A stretch of DNA of 64,000 nt from Megalobrama amblycephala (Eukaryota > Chordata > Actinopteri > Cypriniformes > Xenocyprididae), in the NCBI RefSeq assembly GCF_018812025.1, contig NC_063051.1, forward strand, positions 8,102,396-8,166,395, given 5' to 3'. Positions 27,641 to 39,299 of this stretch are shown here, in pieces (positions within the stretch are counted from its first letter, which is position 1; each line of letters opens with the position of its first letter). Under the pieces are notes generated by a model. That model did no database searches and had not been told where the DNA came from. It was given only the letters and a program-made list of their open reading frames with translations. The position numbers were made by a program, and so were the translations under genes.

Positions 27641-28700
27641 ATGAAGTAGTTCCAACATCTCAGAGCAACACAAATGTGTTTCGTTCCTGGATGAATCAGC
27701 GTTTTTGAACAAATCGGTTCATCGAATGGCTCAATGATTCAACTTGTCGCCACCTGCTGGTGTAATGATGTAACCTGAAGAAAGAGTCACCTGTCATGAC
27801 AAATTGGGTCCTCCCTCGAAATCCAGGTCCCTCCAAAGTCTCAGTTAATGATTATCCTAAGTATATACGAATGATATTAATTTAAAATATGCATATAGCT
27901 TACTATATAATGTGTAAGAAAACAAATTAGTGCATAATAAATGTAACTGAATGCAATTTCTTACACTTGTTTAACTGTTAATTAATTAATGATAATTATA
28001 ATAGCATATTAAGTGAATAGTTGAACATCTTTAATTTGTTTTATTTATAACTGAAATATCTCGACATTTAACACTTAATTTAAAACATAATTACATTAAA
28101 GATGATTGTGAATACATGTAGGGTAAGTGTAAATGCATGTATAAACTAAGCTATCAAGCTAATCGGGTATCTGTATGCTATGCTAGTACATAAGCTAACT
28201 AATACAGACATAGTTGAAACAGCACTTTTCATACTATAGGAAAGTCTGTTCACTCGGCGGCCATATTTGCAATGCCTCCAGGCAGCTATTTCGGGCATCC
28301 AAGACCAAGTCCTATCTACCTGAATGGGGAAATCCTAAAATCTCTAATTTAACTAAAAGTTAAATAACATATTTCAAATCAGCAACAAAATCTGACATGA
28401 ACTGTCCCATAAATGTTGTTACTTTTGCTCAAATTGCGTTAAAAAAGCTTATGTTTCAAGCTAGACCAGCCAATGCGCATGAGCAGGCCTAAGTGCGAGT
28501 CTCAGGTTTCTTTGGGATTTTAATGGCAGCTGCAGTGACGCAATGACTTTACTAATCAGTGATTGGAACTGGATTTAGAAGGTGGGACGTATTCAGCCAT
28601 ATTGCGCATTGCAGTTTCTCCCATTCATAGGAGTCTTTGTATATCTATTCTATAGTCTTTGAAAATATATAAGCCAATTCCTTAGCACATGCAGGTCAGA
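27640..28700. other. mixed repeats and AT-rich sequence
   Basis: 27640-27790 and 28225-28660 look like dispersed fish repeats (TTCACTCGGCGGCCATATTTGC; end CTATTCTATAGTCTTTG). AT-rich in between. Confidence 0.4.
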
Positions 28701-29850
28701 GAACCTGATTAGAACCTGATCAAATTAACTGCACAAACATATAACACTTAAAACCTCCTGATTTTAAACCTCCTGTTTAGATATTCATGAAACGATCCTC
28801 CTAATCCAAACAAATTGCATAAATCCACTGCCTACATCTTATTACAGATGTCACAAGATGCTACCTATATACGAACCGTCAGAATAGTATAACTTCCAAA
28901 AAAGGTAAAATGGAAGTCAATTGCAGAGTAAATGTCAAAAAAAAAAGACTTCTGTCTGCCTTCCTAAGGCAAAAGCAAACTCTTTTCACCCCCCATGGAT
29001 AAGTGCAAAACGTATACTGTATCAAACCAAAGCACATACAAAAATATTAATAAAAAGACTCCTATTTTACATAAACTCATCCAAGTATGCCCAGAGACAG
29101 AGAAGACCTTTTCCTCAAGACAGCTCTAAATGGCTCCAGGCAACATCTGGTATTGCTGATAAAGTCTTGCTTTGGCTCTTCCAACCAGATACATCATAAA
29201 ATTATTGGGCTTTAGGACTGCTCCTTTGGGAAGTCTGACTTTCCTCATCCTTAGTTGAACACAACTAAATCAACAAAGCAGCAGCACTTCTGTGGCCTTT
29301 GTAGCCTAGCTAGGCCAGAGGGCATGCCATCACTAAGACGCCAGGGAAGATTTAGACCCTCTGGCACTTTTTATTCAAGTTGCCGGGGCCGGTCCTTGGT
29401 TTATCACAGTTAATGCAGATTTAATGTTGCGAAGACTCTCTCCCCATCTTGTTCTGTATTCACGTGCGTTTTAGAAAGGGAATAACAAGAGAAGTGCTTC
29501 AAACTGTACATAATAAGACAAAAACAACCAATTCCATTAGCCTTGTGTTCACTTTACGGATTCAAAACAAATGAGCCTAAAGCAAAATGGCCCAAAGCAA
29601 CAACAACAAAAAAATCATGTTGCATCTCGGCCTGTTATTTTAAAGTGACATGGCACTGTCATAAAAATGCTTAACATTGTTTCCCTGTAAGAATAGAGAC
29701 TGTTTTGCTAGCTTTATTTACAAGAAGAGCTGTGCATTTTTGTAACAAAGCACTAGCAGAATATCATAATTGGTGGTGTTGCTAAGGCACTGCATAATCA
29801 GCATTAGGGGCTCCGAAAAATGCTAAACTTCAGTGCATAATTTGTTGTGC
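28700..29850. other. unique island
   Basis: Complex sequence without repeat ends; 29200-29450 is GC-richer. No gene recognised. Confidence 0.3.
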
Positions 29851-29861
29851 GCTGTTTGTGC

Positions 29862-29985
29862 CTTTCTGTAGCTCAAATAGTAGAGCATGGCAAGGTCATG
29901 GGTTTGATTCCCAGGGAATGCAAATGTAAAGCTTGAATGCGATATAAGTCACTTTGGATAAAAGCATCTACCAAATACATAAATG
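29862..29985 (+). repeat. tRNA-derived SINE with conserved 3' tail
   Basis: A-box-like TAGCTCAAATAGTAGAGC, B box GGTTTGATTCC at 29901-29911, and the conserved 3' domain AAGTCACTTTGGATAAAAGC of V-SINE/HE1-type fish SINEs. A few bases between A and B boxes are deleted, so it is inactive and not a tRNA gene. Confidence 0.8.
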
Positions 29986-29999
29986 TCTTGAGCTGTGGA

Positions 30000-30780
30000 C
30001 CTGAGTCAGAAAGTCACCACCCTAGCAACAAGCTAAAAATACTAAGAATACCATAGAAACCGTAAAGCAACACCCTGGCAACCACCCAAAACAAAAAAGC
30101 ATTGGGGTGGCGACTTTTGCAAGGGTAAGCACATTTTCTTCAGAAGATGTAGGCTAAAAATCTAGTTACATACTTTAAATATTGTTAGTTTAGTTGTTTA
30201 TGATGGTGAATACATTTAAGCACTTTCAACATAATGTCTACAAACCACATTTTAGGAAAGTCTTGGCAGACATTTTCGTACTCAACTGATTTGAAAGTGC
30301 ATATATTGTGTAAGAATAAGACTTAAAGCTGCTGTAAGCATTTTTTCAAGACAATGGCTCTCTGCCAATGACATCATTTGGAGCGGACTATCAGTTTGAC
30401 TAGAGGGAAACTTTTTTTTCACTTTTTTTGAAAATAGAAATGTGCAGAAAGTGCACACAGAAGTAAATCTAAACCTATAGTAAGAATTAAATATCAATAC
30501 AATTGCCATGGTTGAATAGAATGTTTTGTATGTTTTTATTTATACAACAGGTAGTCCAACAAACATCCAACACATATTTGTTTTTATCTCTGTTGCTGTT
30601 TGTGCATTAGTGGTGAGCATTTTTCAGTGACTCTACACCCTAGAAACCAACCCTAGCAAAGCATGAAATACATTCAGAATACTGCAACAACTTTATAGCA
30701 AGGCTCAATAAGCACTCATGGCAACAGGTTTTTGATTAGGGAAACATTTTCAGAAAATGTAAAAAACTTTTGAACAGTAT
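30000..30780. other. AT-rich 5' region sequence
   Basis: No gene or delimited repeat recognised. Confidence 0.35.
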
Positions 30781-30785
30781 ATATA

Positions 30786-31158
30786 TACAGATACACACTA
30801 CCATTCAAAAGCTTGGGGTCAGTAAGATTTGTTAATGTTTTTGAATGCTCACCAGGGATGCATTTATTTGATCAAAAATGCAATAAAAAATAACCGTTTT
30901 ATATTTTATTACATTTTAAAATGTAATTTATACCTGTAATGGCAAAGCTGAATTTTCAGCCCTGATAAACCACGATACAATGTTTATTTAGGATTCTTTG
31001 ACGAATAGAACATTTAGAAGAACAGCATTTATTTGAAGCAGAATATTTTGTAACAATGTAAAAGTCTTTACTGTCACTTTACTTGATTTTCAATTTAATA
31101 CATCCTTGCTGAATGAAAAAAAAAAAATCTTACTGATCCCAAACTTTTGAACGGTAGA
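30786..31158. mobile_element. family A element, full-length
   Basis: Left terminus ACACTACCATTCAAAAGCTT; right terminus CCAAACTTTTGAACGGTAG. Both extend inward as inverted repeats (GGGTCAGTAAGATTT / AAATCTTACTGATCC), the clearest terminal inverted repeats of this family in the window. Confidence 0.88.
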
Positions 31159-31165
31159 ATACCAT

Positions 31166-31562
31166 CTCCATGGTCAAAGATAGAGGTGGTCCAGTCTTGT
31201 TATGGGGGTACTTTGCTGTTGCAGGAAGTATAAATTTTGACTGTATGAAGGACATCATGAATTCTTTGAGGTATCAAGCCATTTTGGCAAAGATGGTGAT
31301 GCCTTAAGTGCAGAGACTGAAGTTTGATGATCAATGGACTTTCCTGAATTTTCTTGAATGTTCTTGAGTGGCCTGTACAGTCTTCAGATTTAAATCTCAT
31401 TGAAAATATTTGGTGAAATTTGTAGAAAGCAGTGGTAACATGGAAACCAAAGACTATCAGTGATCTGGAAACTTCTTCAAGCGAAGAATGGGCCAAGATT
31501 GCAGTAGAGAGGTGACAGAAGCTTCTAAGCACTTACAGGCTGCATTTATTGGAGGTTATAAA
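31166..31562 (+). pseudogene. Tc1/mariner-type transposase remnant (C-terminal half)
   Basis: Conceptual plus-strand translation starts near VKDRGGPVLLWGYFAVAGS, matching the VxxGGGSVxxWGCF region of Tc1 transposases. After a stop and at least one frameshift it continues as VLEWPVQSSDLNLIENIW, the conserved segment around the catalytic glutamate (VLEWPSQSPDLNPIENLW), then SSSEEWAKIAVER. The block with the second catalytic aspartate (QQDND-like) is not recognisable. It abuts a family A element and a (TG)n run. Clearly dead. Confidence 0.85.
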
Positions 31563-31563
31563 G

Positions 31564-31566
<3 letters not shown>

Positions 31567-31597
<31 letters not shown>
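31567..31597. repeat. (TG)n microsatellite
   Basis: About fifteen TG units following the transposase remnant. Confidence 0.95.
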
Positions 31598-31600
<3 letters not shown>

Positions 31601-31639
31601 CACATACATACATATACATACATATTCTGGACAGGTCGA

Positions 31640-32245
31640 GGGAACCACTGTTGAACTGAACAGAACAGAAATCTCCTAATCTTTAGAGTAAACATTAGGT
31701 CAAAGACTCTAGGGTGACCCAAGCAGAAAGCACTGACCTGACAACTGCATCAGCACACACATCTATTAACTAGACCACATGAGGACAGCAGCCATTCCAT
31801 CTGACAAGCAACAGTAACATTCACCCGAGCTCATGCAATTCACTTTACTGCCAGAGAGACTAAAAAAGCAGCATTTTAAAGACTACCCAGCGAACTGCTA
31901 TATATAGCATGTGTTGACTGCTGGACCATTTGTCAGGATGTGACAATCCATGTGTGGATTAACGCAGAGGGACTAACTGGTGTTGGGCAAGAGAAAACAC
32001 GCAAATGAGATGCAGGAATGGTTTATGACAAACAAATCCACATTTTGAGAGTAGGCTGTGCTGCCCATTTCTTTCTTCTAAAAGTGTTTATTATTCTGTT
32101 GGATTAGAATATCGTAAATAATGCACACTGGCCTATATAAAAACATCTGTTGTTTGCAGCGTCTTTGTAGATATGTTAAAATCCCAGAACCTGAATTGAA
32201 GTGTTTTTCCCCTGAAATCACCGGATGATAGAAGAGAAAAACTCC
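31640..32245. other. unique island
   Basis: Complex, non-repetitive; no coding signature. Confidence 0.3.
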
Positions 32246-32247
32246 GG

Positions 32248-33310
32248 TAACACTTTAGATTAGTGAACACATATTTACTGTTAACTAGTTGTTCATTAGC
32301 ATGCATATTAGAAGCATATTGGCTGTTTACTAGTACTTATAAAGCACATATTAATGCCTTATCCTGCATGACCATATTTAAGGTCCCTTAAAGGGGACCT
32401 ATAACGCCCCTTTTACAAGATGTAATATAAGTCTCTGGTGTCCCCAGAATGTGTCTATGAAGTTTCAGCTCAAAACACCTCACAGATAATTTATTATAGC
32501 TTGTGAAATTTGCCCCTGTTTGGGTGTGAACAAAAACACGCCATTTTTGTGTGTCCCTTTAAATGCAAATGAGCTGCTGCTCCCAGCCTCTTTTTCCAGA
32601 AGAGGGTGAAGCTTTAACAGCTCACGCTTCGGTTCCTCAACAACAACAAAGCTGGAGAATCTCACACAGCCAAAATGAGGATTGTCAGTAACGGTGTTCA
32701 GCCTTACATTGTTCAAACTGGAGTCAGACACTGATGGAGAGACTCAGGAAGAAGTTACAACTTTTAGAATGAAACTGGACGTTTCTGAATGGTTAGTGGA
32801 TAAATTTATGTAGTTGCTGTGGTGTTGATTCAACTCATCGACTAGCATGTGCCGTCATGTTAATCTTTTGTGCAAATCCAGCATTGAATTGATCCTCGTT
32901 TGTGAAGCAGTCCGGTGTAAAATGACGGTATGACAACAACACTCTACTACAAAAAATCTTCCTCTTCTCTAAAGCAGCCCAACATGGCTTCACCCCCTTT
33001 GTTGCGTGTTCCTGGGGGTGGGTTTTATGTAAATTTTGTGGTTTGTGATGTCACCAACCCAGGAAGAAGCTCGTTGTAGTCCCTACCAGCCATTTGTAGT
33101 CCTTAAAAAGCGATTTCTGTAAAAGAAAATACCTCCCTTTGGATTGAACTTTGAGCGTCGTAACTTTGCAGATGTTTTTTATGCTCTAACAGCAACATTA
33201 CACACTAACTAAAGTTAAAAAGTGAAATCATAATCAAGGACCCCTTTAAACCTACCCCATACCTAAACATAACCACTTCAACAACTACTACTGATTATCA
33301 ATAAAGCAAA
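32248..33310. mobile_element. GGTAACACTTTA element split by a TTAA element
   Basis: The left part 32248-32387 (GGTAACACTTTAGATTAG ... GCATGCATATTAG) and the right part from 33250 (CCTACCCCATACCTAAAC) belong to one host element, with the TTAA element at 32392-33245 between them. Confidence 0.7.
32392..33245. mobile_element. TTAA-flanked element (AGGGGACCTATAACGCCCC)
   Basis: TTAA at 32388-32391 and 33246-33249; termini AGGGGACC and GGACCCCT. No transposase. The open frame at 32480-32731 lies wholly inside and is not a gene. Confidence 0.82.
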
Positions 33311-33319
33311 ATTTTCTCT

Positions 33320-34390
33320 AACAAACAGCAAGACATTAAAAGACAATCAAAAGTTGACAACGTTTATAAAAAATAAAAGCATCAGAAAACGTTCTTGTGT
33401 TCTGTTTGTGGTACGTGTGCAAAGCTTTTTGTGTGAGGTTTTTGGCATTGATTATGAGTTCCCAATCAGTCTTTTATGCATGAATCACTCATTCAGAAAA
33501 GACTATGTTTAATTCTATGGCTTTCGCCATAACTCTTGAGGCAAACAGCGGACATTCACTCTTTTTCTAAGATTGTGTCGTATTCACACCACAATACGGG
33601 TTTGATTTAGTTGATGTTTCTGGAGCAAAACTATTTAGATTCTCTTCTCTTGGCCAAGTGGCACGCCACTGCAGCCACTCCAATCAAGGAGTAGATATGC
33701 AGATGAACTATTGTACAACTATTTACAGCATACTTTACCAGTGGGGGTCTTTCAAGCACAGCTCTCGCAGGATAACTGGTCACCATAGTAACACACCAAC
33801 ATAAAAGGCCCTTCATTTGTAGCCTGATAAGAAAAAGGGGAGAAAAAGTCTCTAAAGTGTGTGTACCTTCTAATTGAAAAACGCTTTGAAGTCAACGGCT
33901 TTTGCAGCTCATTTCACTTGAGAAATGGGATGTATTTATGAGTGAGAAAGCATATATCAGAATGAAGCCAAACCTGAATGTGATTTTGGATTGTGAGGGT
34001 CTACTTCTCTTCTGAAACATCTCTTTTGAAGAGGCTTTTTATCCGGGATGTGGAGGCGAAAGGTCTAATTGATTTGTTAGAGCACTTCCATCAGTATGTA
34101 TCTCAGTGGATACATTACTTTATCAGATCTATCGTTATTTGGTTTTATTGGCATAATTGTATTGTCTTAATGTTATCTAGTGTTATTGACAAAAAACTTT
34201 TTGTTATTAAAAAAAAAATTCCCCTACATGCACAGCCTCTGTGTTGTTAGTCAAAAAAGGTATTTCAGAGATGATGCAAGTTATTACATTTTCACAGAAG
34301 CTTGAAAAAAGTTTTTCTTCTTTTGAATAACATGCACCAATGAGTTGTTCACAATAGTGTTATTTCATATCATTGAGATACTATTATAGT
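33320..34390. other. unique 5' region sequence
   Basis: Ordinary non-coding DNA with several short frames but no recognised motif. Confidence 0.3.
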
Positions 34391-34394
34391 TTAT

Positions 34395-34660
34395 CAATAT
34401 TCTGTATTAAATTTTAGTAATTTTGTTCTGTTTTTGTCATTTATTTAATGTCTATAGATTTTATTTATATCATTTTTATTTCTGTTTTAGTTTAAGCACA
34501 TCAATTCACACTAAATGAAAATGAGAAATGTTGCCTTGCCAACTAGCTAAAAATAAAATGTTTACATTTTTTAAAAAATATTTTATTGTATTAGTTAATG
34601 TTTATTTTATTTGAAATAACAGTAAAATGTCAAGTAAATTGGTTTTAGTTGTAGTTTCAG
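34395..34660. repeat. AT-rich dispersed repeat, second copy of GAGAAATGTTGCCTTGCCAAC
   Basis: Shares its core with 8225-8500. Confidence 0.55.
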
Positions 34661-34664
34661 TTAT

Positions 34665-37036
34665 AATAATAAATATAGCTGCAAGCAGCAATTATTGGGG
34701 TTCAAACCAAGCGGCAACCTCCCCCTTTCTCTCGTGAAACTAATACGGAAGTAACTTAAACTGCGATTCATCGACTGGCCGCTAGGGACAGGCTCCAAAA
34801 GAGAACATAATCTCATAGAGTCCCATGTTAAATTGGCCAAGTTTATAGCAGAAAAAAACATGTTTACAAGTTGGTTCAAATTGTGGTTTTGGTCTATACT
34901 GCTATTTTTGCCCTTCATGACAACTCTGAGGAGGGTGAATTTTTTTATAACTTATCCGTTTAAATTATATTAAGCCTTAAAGTTCTGCATAATTAAGGGC
35001 GTGGTCACTTGAGTGACAGGTATATTGCGCTGCTGTCTGTGAGCCGTCATGTTACCTCAGCTGCCGCTGAATTTGGCATCTCAGCCGTATTTGTGCTCGA
35101 TTATTTTATACAATTATAAAATATGGCTTGCTGCATAATATTCGAGACTGATGTGTGTCTGTGTAGATGTGGATGCATGGGGAAGAGACACAGAACACAC
35201 GTTGTTAGATTGTGGCATTGGCTGAAAGTTTTGATTGTAAGATTTACTAGAATGACAATGGCGGGAGGATATCAAAATCCGACAGCACTGCTTGGATATT
35301 ATAACTAAAACTGCTGCACTATTTTGAAAAAATATATACTTTGGACACGGGCTCATTTGTTTGTTAGATACGATCGTATACAGTTTTACAACATAAACGC
35401 TGCTCAGATTGCATCCTTTCTTGAAGAACGATGACAGAGAGCAGATCATTCAGAAGAAATGTGACATGTTTTTTTGTTTTGCAATAGAAACTCATATTTT
35501 ACCCAAGTGCCACAGATTGGATTCATCTCTATTATAAAGGTATGAAGTCCCATTTGATTTTCCATGTTGTTATTTGCACAACCAACACTACTGGTGTTGG
35601 AGGATCTATATCTTAAAAAACATCGTAGATTGACATTAAACCTTTAGAACGTTCTGATGATAAAACTTGTCTTCAATATTTTAGATCGTATCTAAGATAG
35701 ATAGATAGCTCCTTTGCTGCTAACATGGTCGCGTCGAGCTAGGCGGCCGTGGTTTCAGCAACCAGTCATATCAGCTCAAACCACCTCCCCGCCTCTTTGC
35801 CCATTTTCAGTTATCCGGGAGTGACGTGCGGTGACGCGCAGCTAAGATGGCCGCGGCCTCATTTTCGCTTCAAAACTGCTGTTCAGAACTCTATGGGTGA
35901 CGTCACGGACGCTACTTCCATATTTTTTTACAGTCTATGGTTCAAGCTCTTTAAGGCCTTTAAGCACATGCACATCTTGATCATAGATGGAAAAGACCAT
36001 TTAAAGCCAATACAGGCAATTTACCATGGGAAATATATAGTTTTTAAAGCTTTTTAACAGTTATCAAGGTTGAGCCAAAAACCTAGGTCTAGTTCGCCAA
36101 AGTTGAATTTTGAAATAATCTCCAATATTTAACGAAAGATTTGATGGGACACAGGCAGTCCTACAGGCAAAGTTGCTCAGAATGAGGAGTTCTACCATAT
36201 GGTATAAATGTTGTGGGAGTGTGCGAAAAATAGCGTGATACACAATCCTTTACGCAAGTAAATAAAAATGCGAAGGCACCCCCTGGTGGCCGATTTCTTT
36301 TGAATTTCACAGGCAGTGAGTCAAACAGGCCCAGCGAGTTTGGTTCCTATCGGCTTTCTTTACCTTTGTTTGATGGCTGCTCAAAATTCATTGGCTGATG
36401 GAAGACATGTTATTTGAGATACATCAATGACCTTATAGACAATCATGGCACCCCTGACAAAGACACTGCATGCCAATTTTCAAGATTTCAAGATTTTTTT
36501 TGCTGTTATAGTGCCACCAAGTGGCCAGTCATCACGTCCTTTTTCACACGGCCAGAGAATGAGCTCTTACATAGGTGTGCTGAGTTTGGTGAAAATGTCT
36601 AATTTTGTTCAGGAGTTATAGCCATTTTAGTCTCAGGAGAATCACACTGCAATGGTTTGGTTCTGATTGGGCCAAAAACCTAGGACTAGTTCGCAAAAGT
36701 AGGTTTTTCAAAAAATCCAAAATACCCGAAAATTTCGCAAGGCATGTATTTTGTCCGTCTTGAGCCAAGGATTCCAACTATAAAAGACACTTGAGCCTAC
36801 ACCTAACGGAGTCAGGAGTTATGAGCCATTTTATACTTTTGACTGCTGTAGTGTCCCCATCAGGACGATCAGGGCGAGCCTTGCTGATGTTGTAGGCGAT
36901 GTGAGTGCTACCAACCCTCAACGTTTCAAGTCTCTATGACTGACGGTTTGGTCTGCACGATCACTTTTAGGGGAGAACGCTGTTCCTTGGAAAATTAAAC
37001 AATTACCATTAGGGTTTCTGCCCAACGTGCTTGAAC
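34665..37036. mobile_element. ATAGCTGCAAGCAGCAATTATTGGGG element with internal insertion
   Basis: The left end ATAAATATAGCTGCAAGCAG and right end TTTCTGCCCAACGTGCTTGAACCCT are a pairing seen in dispersed fish repeats. The internal part repeats themes such as GCCAAAAACCTAG.TCTAGTTCGC (36073, 36671). A different element of about 1 kb (about 34920-35940, ending TTTTTTTACAGTCTATGGTT) interrupts it. Confidence 0.6.
34920..35941. mobile_element. insertion inside the 34665-37036 repeat
   Basis: Higher GC and CpG, containing ATTAAGGGCGTGG and GATGGCCGCGGCC; ends near TTTACAGTCTATGGTTC. Boundaries approximate. Open frames at 35114-35449 and 35749-36057 lie within it and show no transposase motif I recognise. 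Confidence 0.5.
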
Positions 37037-37042
37037 CCTTAA

Positions 37043-37658
37043 AGGGTTAGTTCACCCAAAAATGAAAATTCTGTCATTTATTACTTACCCTCATGCCGTT
37101 CCACACCCTTAAGACCTTCGTTAATCTTCAGAACACAAATTAAGATATTTTAGTTGAAATCCGATAGCTCCGTGAGGCCTCCATAGGGAAGATTCGGAGC
37201 ACAGATGAATCAGTGTGTCGAATCTGCTGTTCAGAACCATAAAAAAAACACGTGATTTCAGCTGTTGGCAGTTTGACACGCGATCTGAATCATGATTCGA
37301 CACACTGATTCATCTGTGCTCTGATGCTTCCTGAAGCAGTGTTTTGAAATCGGCCATCACTAAAAAAGTCGCTATTTTGTTTTGTTTTTTGGCGCTCCAA
37401 ACATATTCTTGTCGCTTTATAATATTAATATTGAACCACTGTACTCACATGAACTGATTTAAATATGTTTTTAGTACCTTTATGGATCTTGAGAGAGGAA
37501 GTGTCCATTGCTCCCTATGGAGCCCTCACTGAGCCATCGGATTTCAACTAAAATATCTTAATTTGTGTTCTGAAGATTAACGAAGGTCTTATGGGTGTGG
37601 AACGACATGAGGGTAAGTAATTAATGACAGAATTTTCATTTTTGGGTGAACTAACCCT
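37043..37658. mobile_element. TTAA-flanked palindromic element (AGGGTTAGTTCACCC)
   Basis: TTAA at 37039-37042 and 37659-37662. Termini AGGGTTAGTTCACCC and GGGTGAACTAACCCT, with long inverted arms (GAACACAAATTAAGATATTT ... AAATATCTTAATTTGTGTTC) and an inner pair around GATTCGACACACTGATTCAT. Confidence 0.92.
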
Positions 37659-37699
37659 TTAATAGCCCTGGTGCACAATAAGACCTGCTAAATGCATTA

Positions 37700-38215
37700 G
37701 GAGAGAAAGTAGGGTCAAGAGAGAATACAGGGTCATATTTGATTTCACGCTCACTTTAAAACAATACAGGGTTGCTATAGTGACATAGATAATCATTCTC
37801 CGTGGCCTCTTCTCAAGCAGAATATCCCTAAATCAAATACACTGAAATAATATTTGTTTTCTTTATTTCTACAAAATCAGGGTTAATCACACTTAGAGGA
37901 CATTTTTTATGGTATTAATTGGCCAAATATAGAAATTGCTTGTTTGTGTAAAATTTGCATATTCAAATCCAAATGCTAATCCTTGTATTTGCTGACAAAC
38001 AGCATTCTGCTGATGCAAATCCACATCAGATTTGTTGCACACATAAACTTCCTCCACTGTAGTGCATAATGATCCATAGTAACAGTTCAGTCAATTGAAT
38101 TGCTTATCTTTACTGTCTAATAAACTACAAATGCTCTATGCTACAGCAACAACATAGCACTCACTGACATAATGTCATATATTTTTTATAGATCAAATTA
38201 ATCATTCATTATATA
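37700..38215. other. 5' region sequence, AT-rich
   Basis: No gene or delimited repeat seen. Confidence 0.35.
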
Positions 38216-38560
38216 ACCTTCTCTTCCCAAATTCAATTAAAGCTTCCTCCTCCAATAGTGAATGCTGTTCCCGCCCCCTTGACACCTCCCGGTCTATTTA
38301 TCATTGGCTGTTGTTGCTGCCCGTCTCAATCACTTTGCTTTCCTCCCCTAGTTTGGGTATGATGAATGAGCTGAAGGGACTCTCATCTATCTGCTCGGCA
38401 CCTCCATTTATCGTTGTGGCTGAAAAATAGATGGTGTATGAAGTGTAATTTGGTGCTGTAGCGAGGCTTCTGTCCCAGTGGATGTGTCGTGGGACTTTGA
38501 TTAAATCCTTCTTATAGGAAATCGATACATTCTTCATTAGGCCTCTCCTTCTACAAGCCT
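38215..38560. other. candidate conserved non-coding / promoter-like island
   Basis: Contains CCAATAGTG, the GC box-like GCCCGCCCCC variant CCCGCCCCCTTGACACC, an inverted CCAAT (CATTGGCTG) and ATTTATCATTG within 120 bp, in unique DNA. Could be regulatory; no transcript evidence. Confidence 0.3.
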
Positions 38561-38844
38561 AGGCTTTTTCCTTCTTATACATTTAACCCACACACATAGA
38601 TGAGGGGGGTGAGGGAAGGGAAGAGTATATGGGCGGATGTAGGGGATAGTTAGGGGCTAAAAGGAAGAATGACCAGGAGTGGATAAGAAAAGGGTAGCTT
38701 GAGCCAGTAGAGAGAGAAGAAAGAGGAAAGTGATGGGAATGTTGAATATGGGTGCAAAAGAGAATGAAGCCACCTTCAGGAACCTTCTTTAGGCCAAAGT
38801 GTAATGGATAAAATTAAATGATATACTAACTAACTTTAAAGAAA

Positions 38845-38970
38845 AGATTTTCAGGTTCAAAGATGCTTTAAATTGATCAAAAGTGACCATAAAGACATTT
38901 ACAATGTTACAAAAGATGTCTATGTCCAATAAAAGCTGTTCTTTTGAACTTTCAATTCATCAAAAAATCC

Positions 38971-39011
<41 letters not shown>

Positions 39012-39295
39012 ACAGTTTCCACAAAAATATTTAGCAGCACAACTGCCTTCAACATTGATAATAGTAAGAAATGTTTTTAAGCAGCAAATCAGCATATTAG
39101 AATGATTTCCGAAGACTGGAGTAATGATGCTGAAAATTCAGCTTTGATCACAGGAATAAATTACATTTTAAAATATAATCAAGTAGAAAACTGTTATTTT
39201 AAATTGTAATAATATTTAACAATTTTACTGTATTTTGATCAAATAAATTCAGAAGAGACTTTTTCAAAAGAAAATGTATTTTATATAACGCTAAC
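38845..39295. mobile_element. family A element with poly-T middle
   Basis: From TTTTCAGGTTCAAAGATGC to the GACTTTTTCAAAAG region; interrupted by a run of about 30 T at 38976-39006. Confidence 0.7.
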
Positions 39296-39299
39296 AGAA

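Noticed and set aside
29862..29985. tRNA gene
   Set aside because: A and B boxes are present, but the stem pairing and length fail and a SINE 3' tail follows.
31200..31532. 110-residue minus frame over the Tc1 remnant
   Set aside because: The transposase similarity is on the plus strand; the minus frame is a shadow.
34917..35941. Possible zinc-finger or THAP-type protein from the Cys-rich frame at 35123-35308
   Set aside because: The CLCRCGC run does not fit a zinc-finger spacing and the frame lies inside a repeat insertion.
36276..36293. Second CTCF-like motif (CCACCAGGGGGTGC on the minus strand)
   Set aside because: One mismatch at a constrained C and it lies inside a dispersed repeat, so it was not listed.
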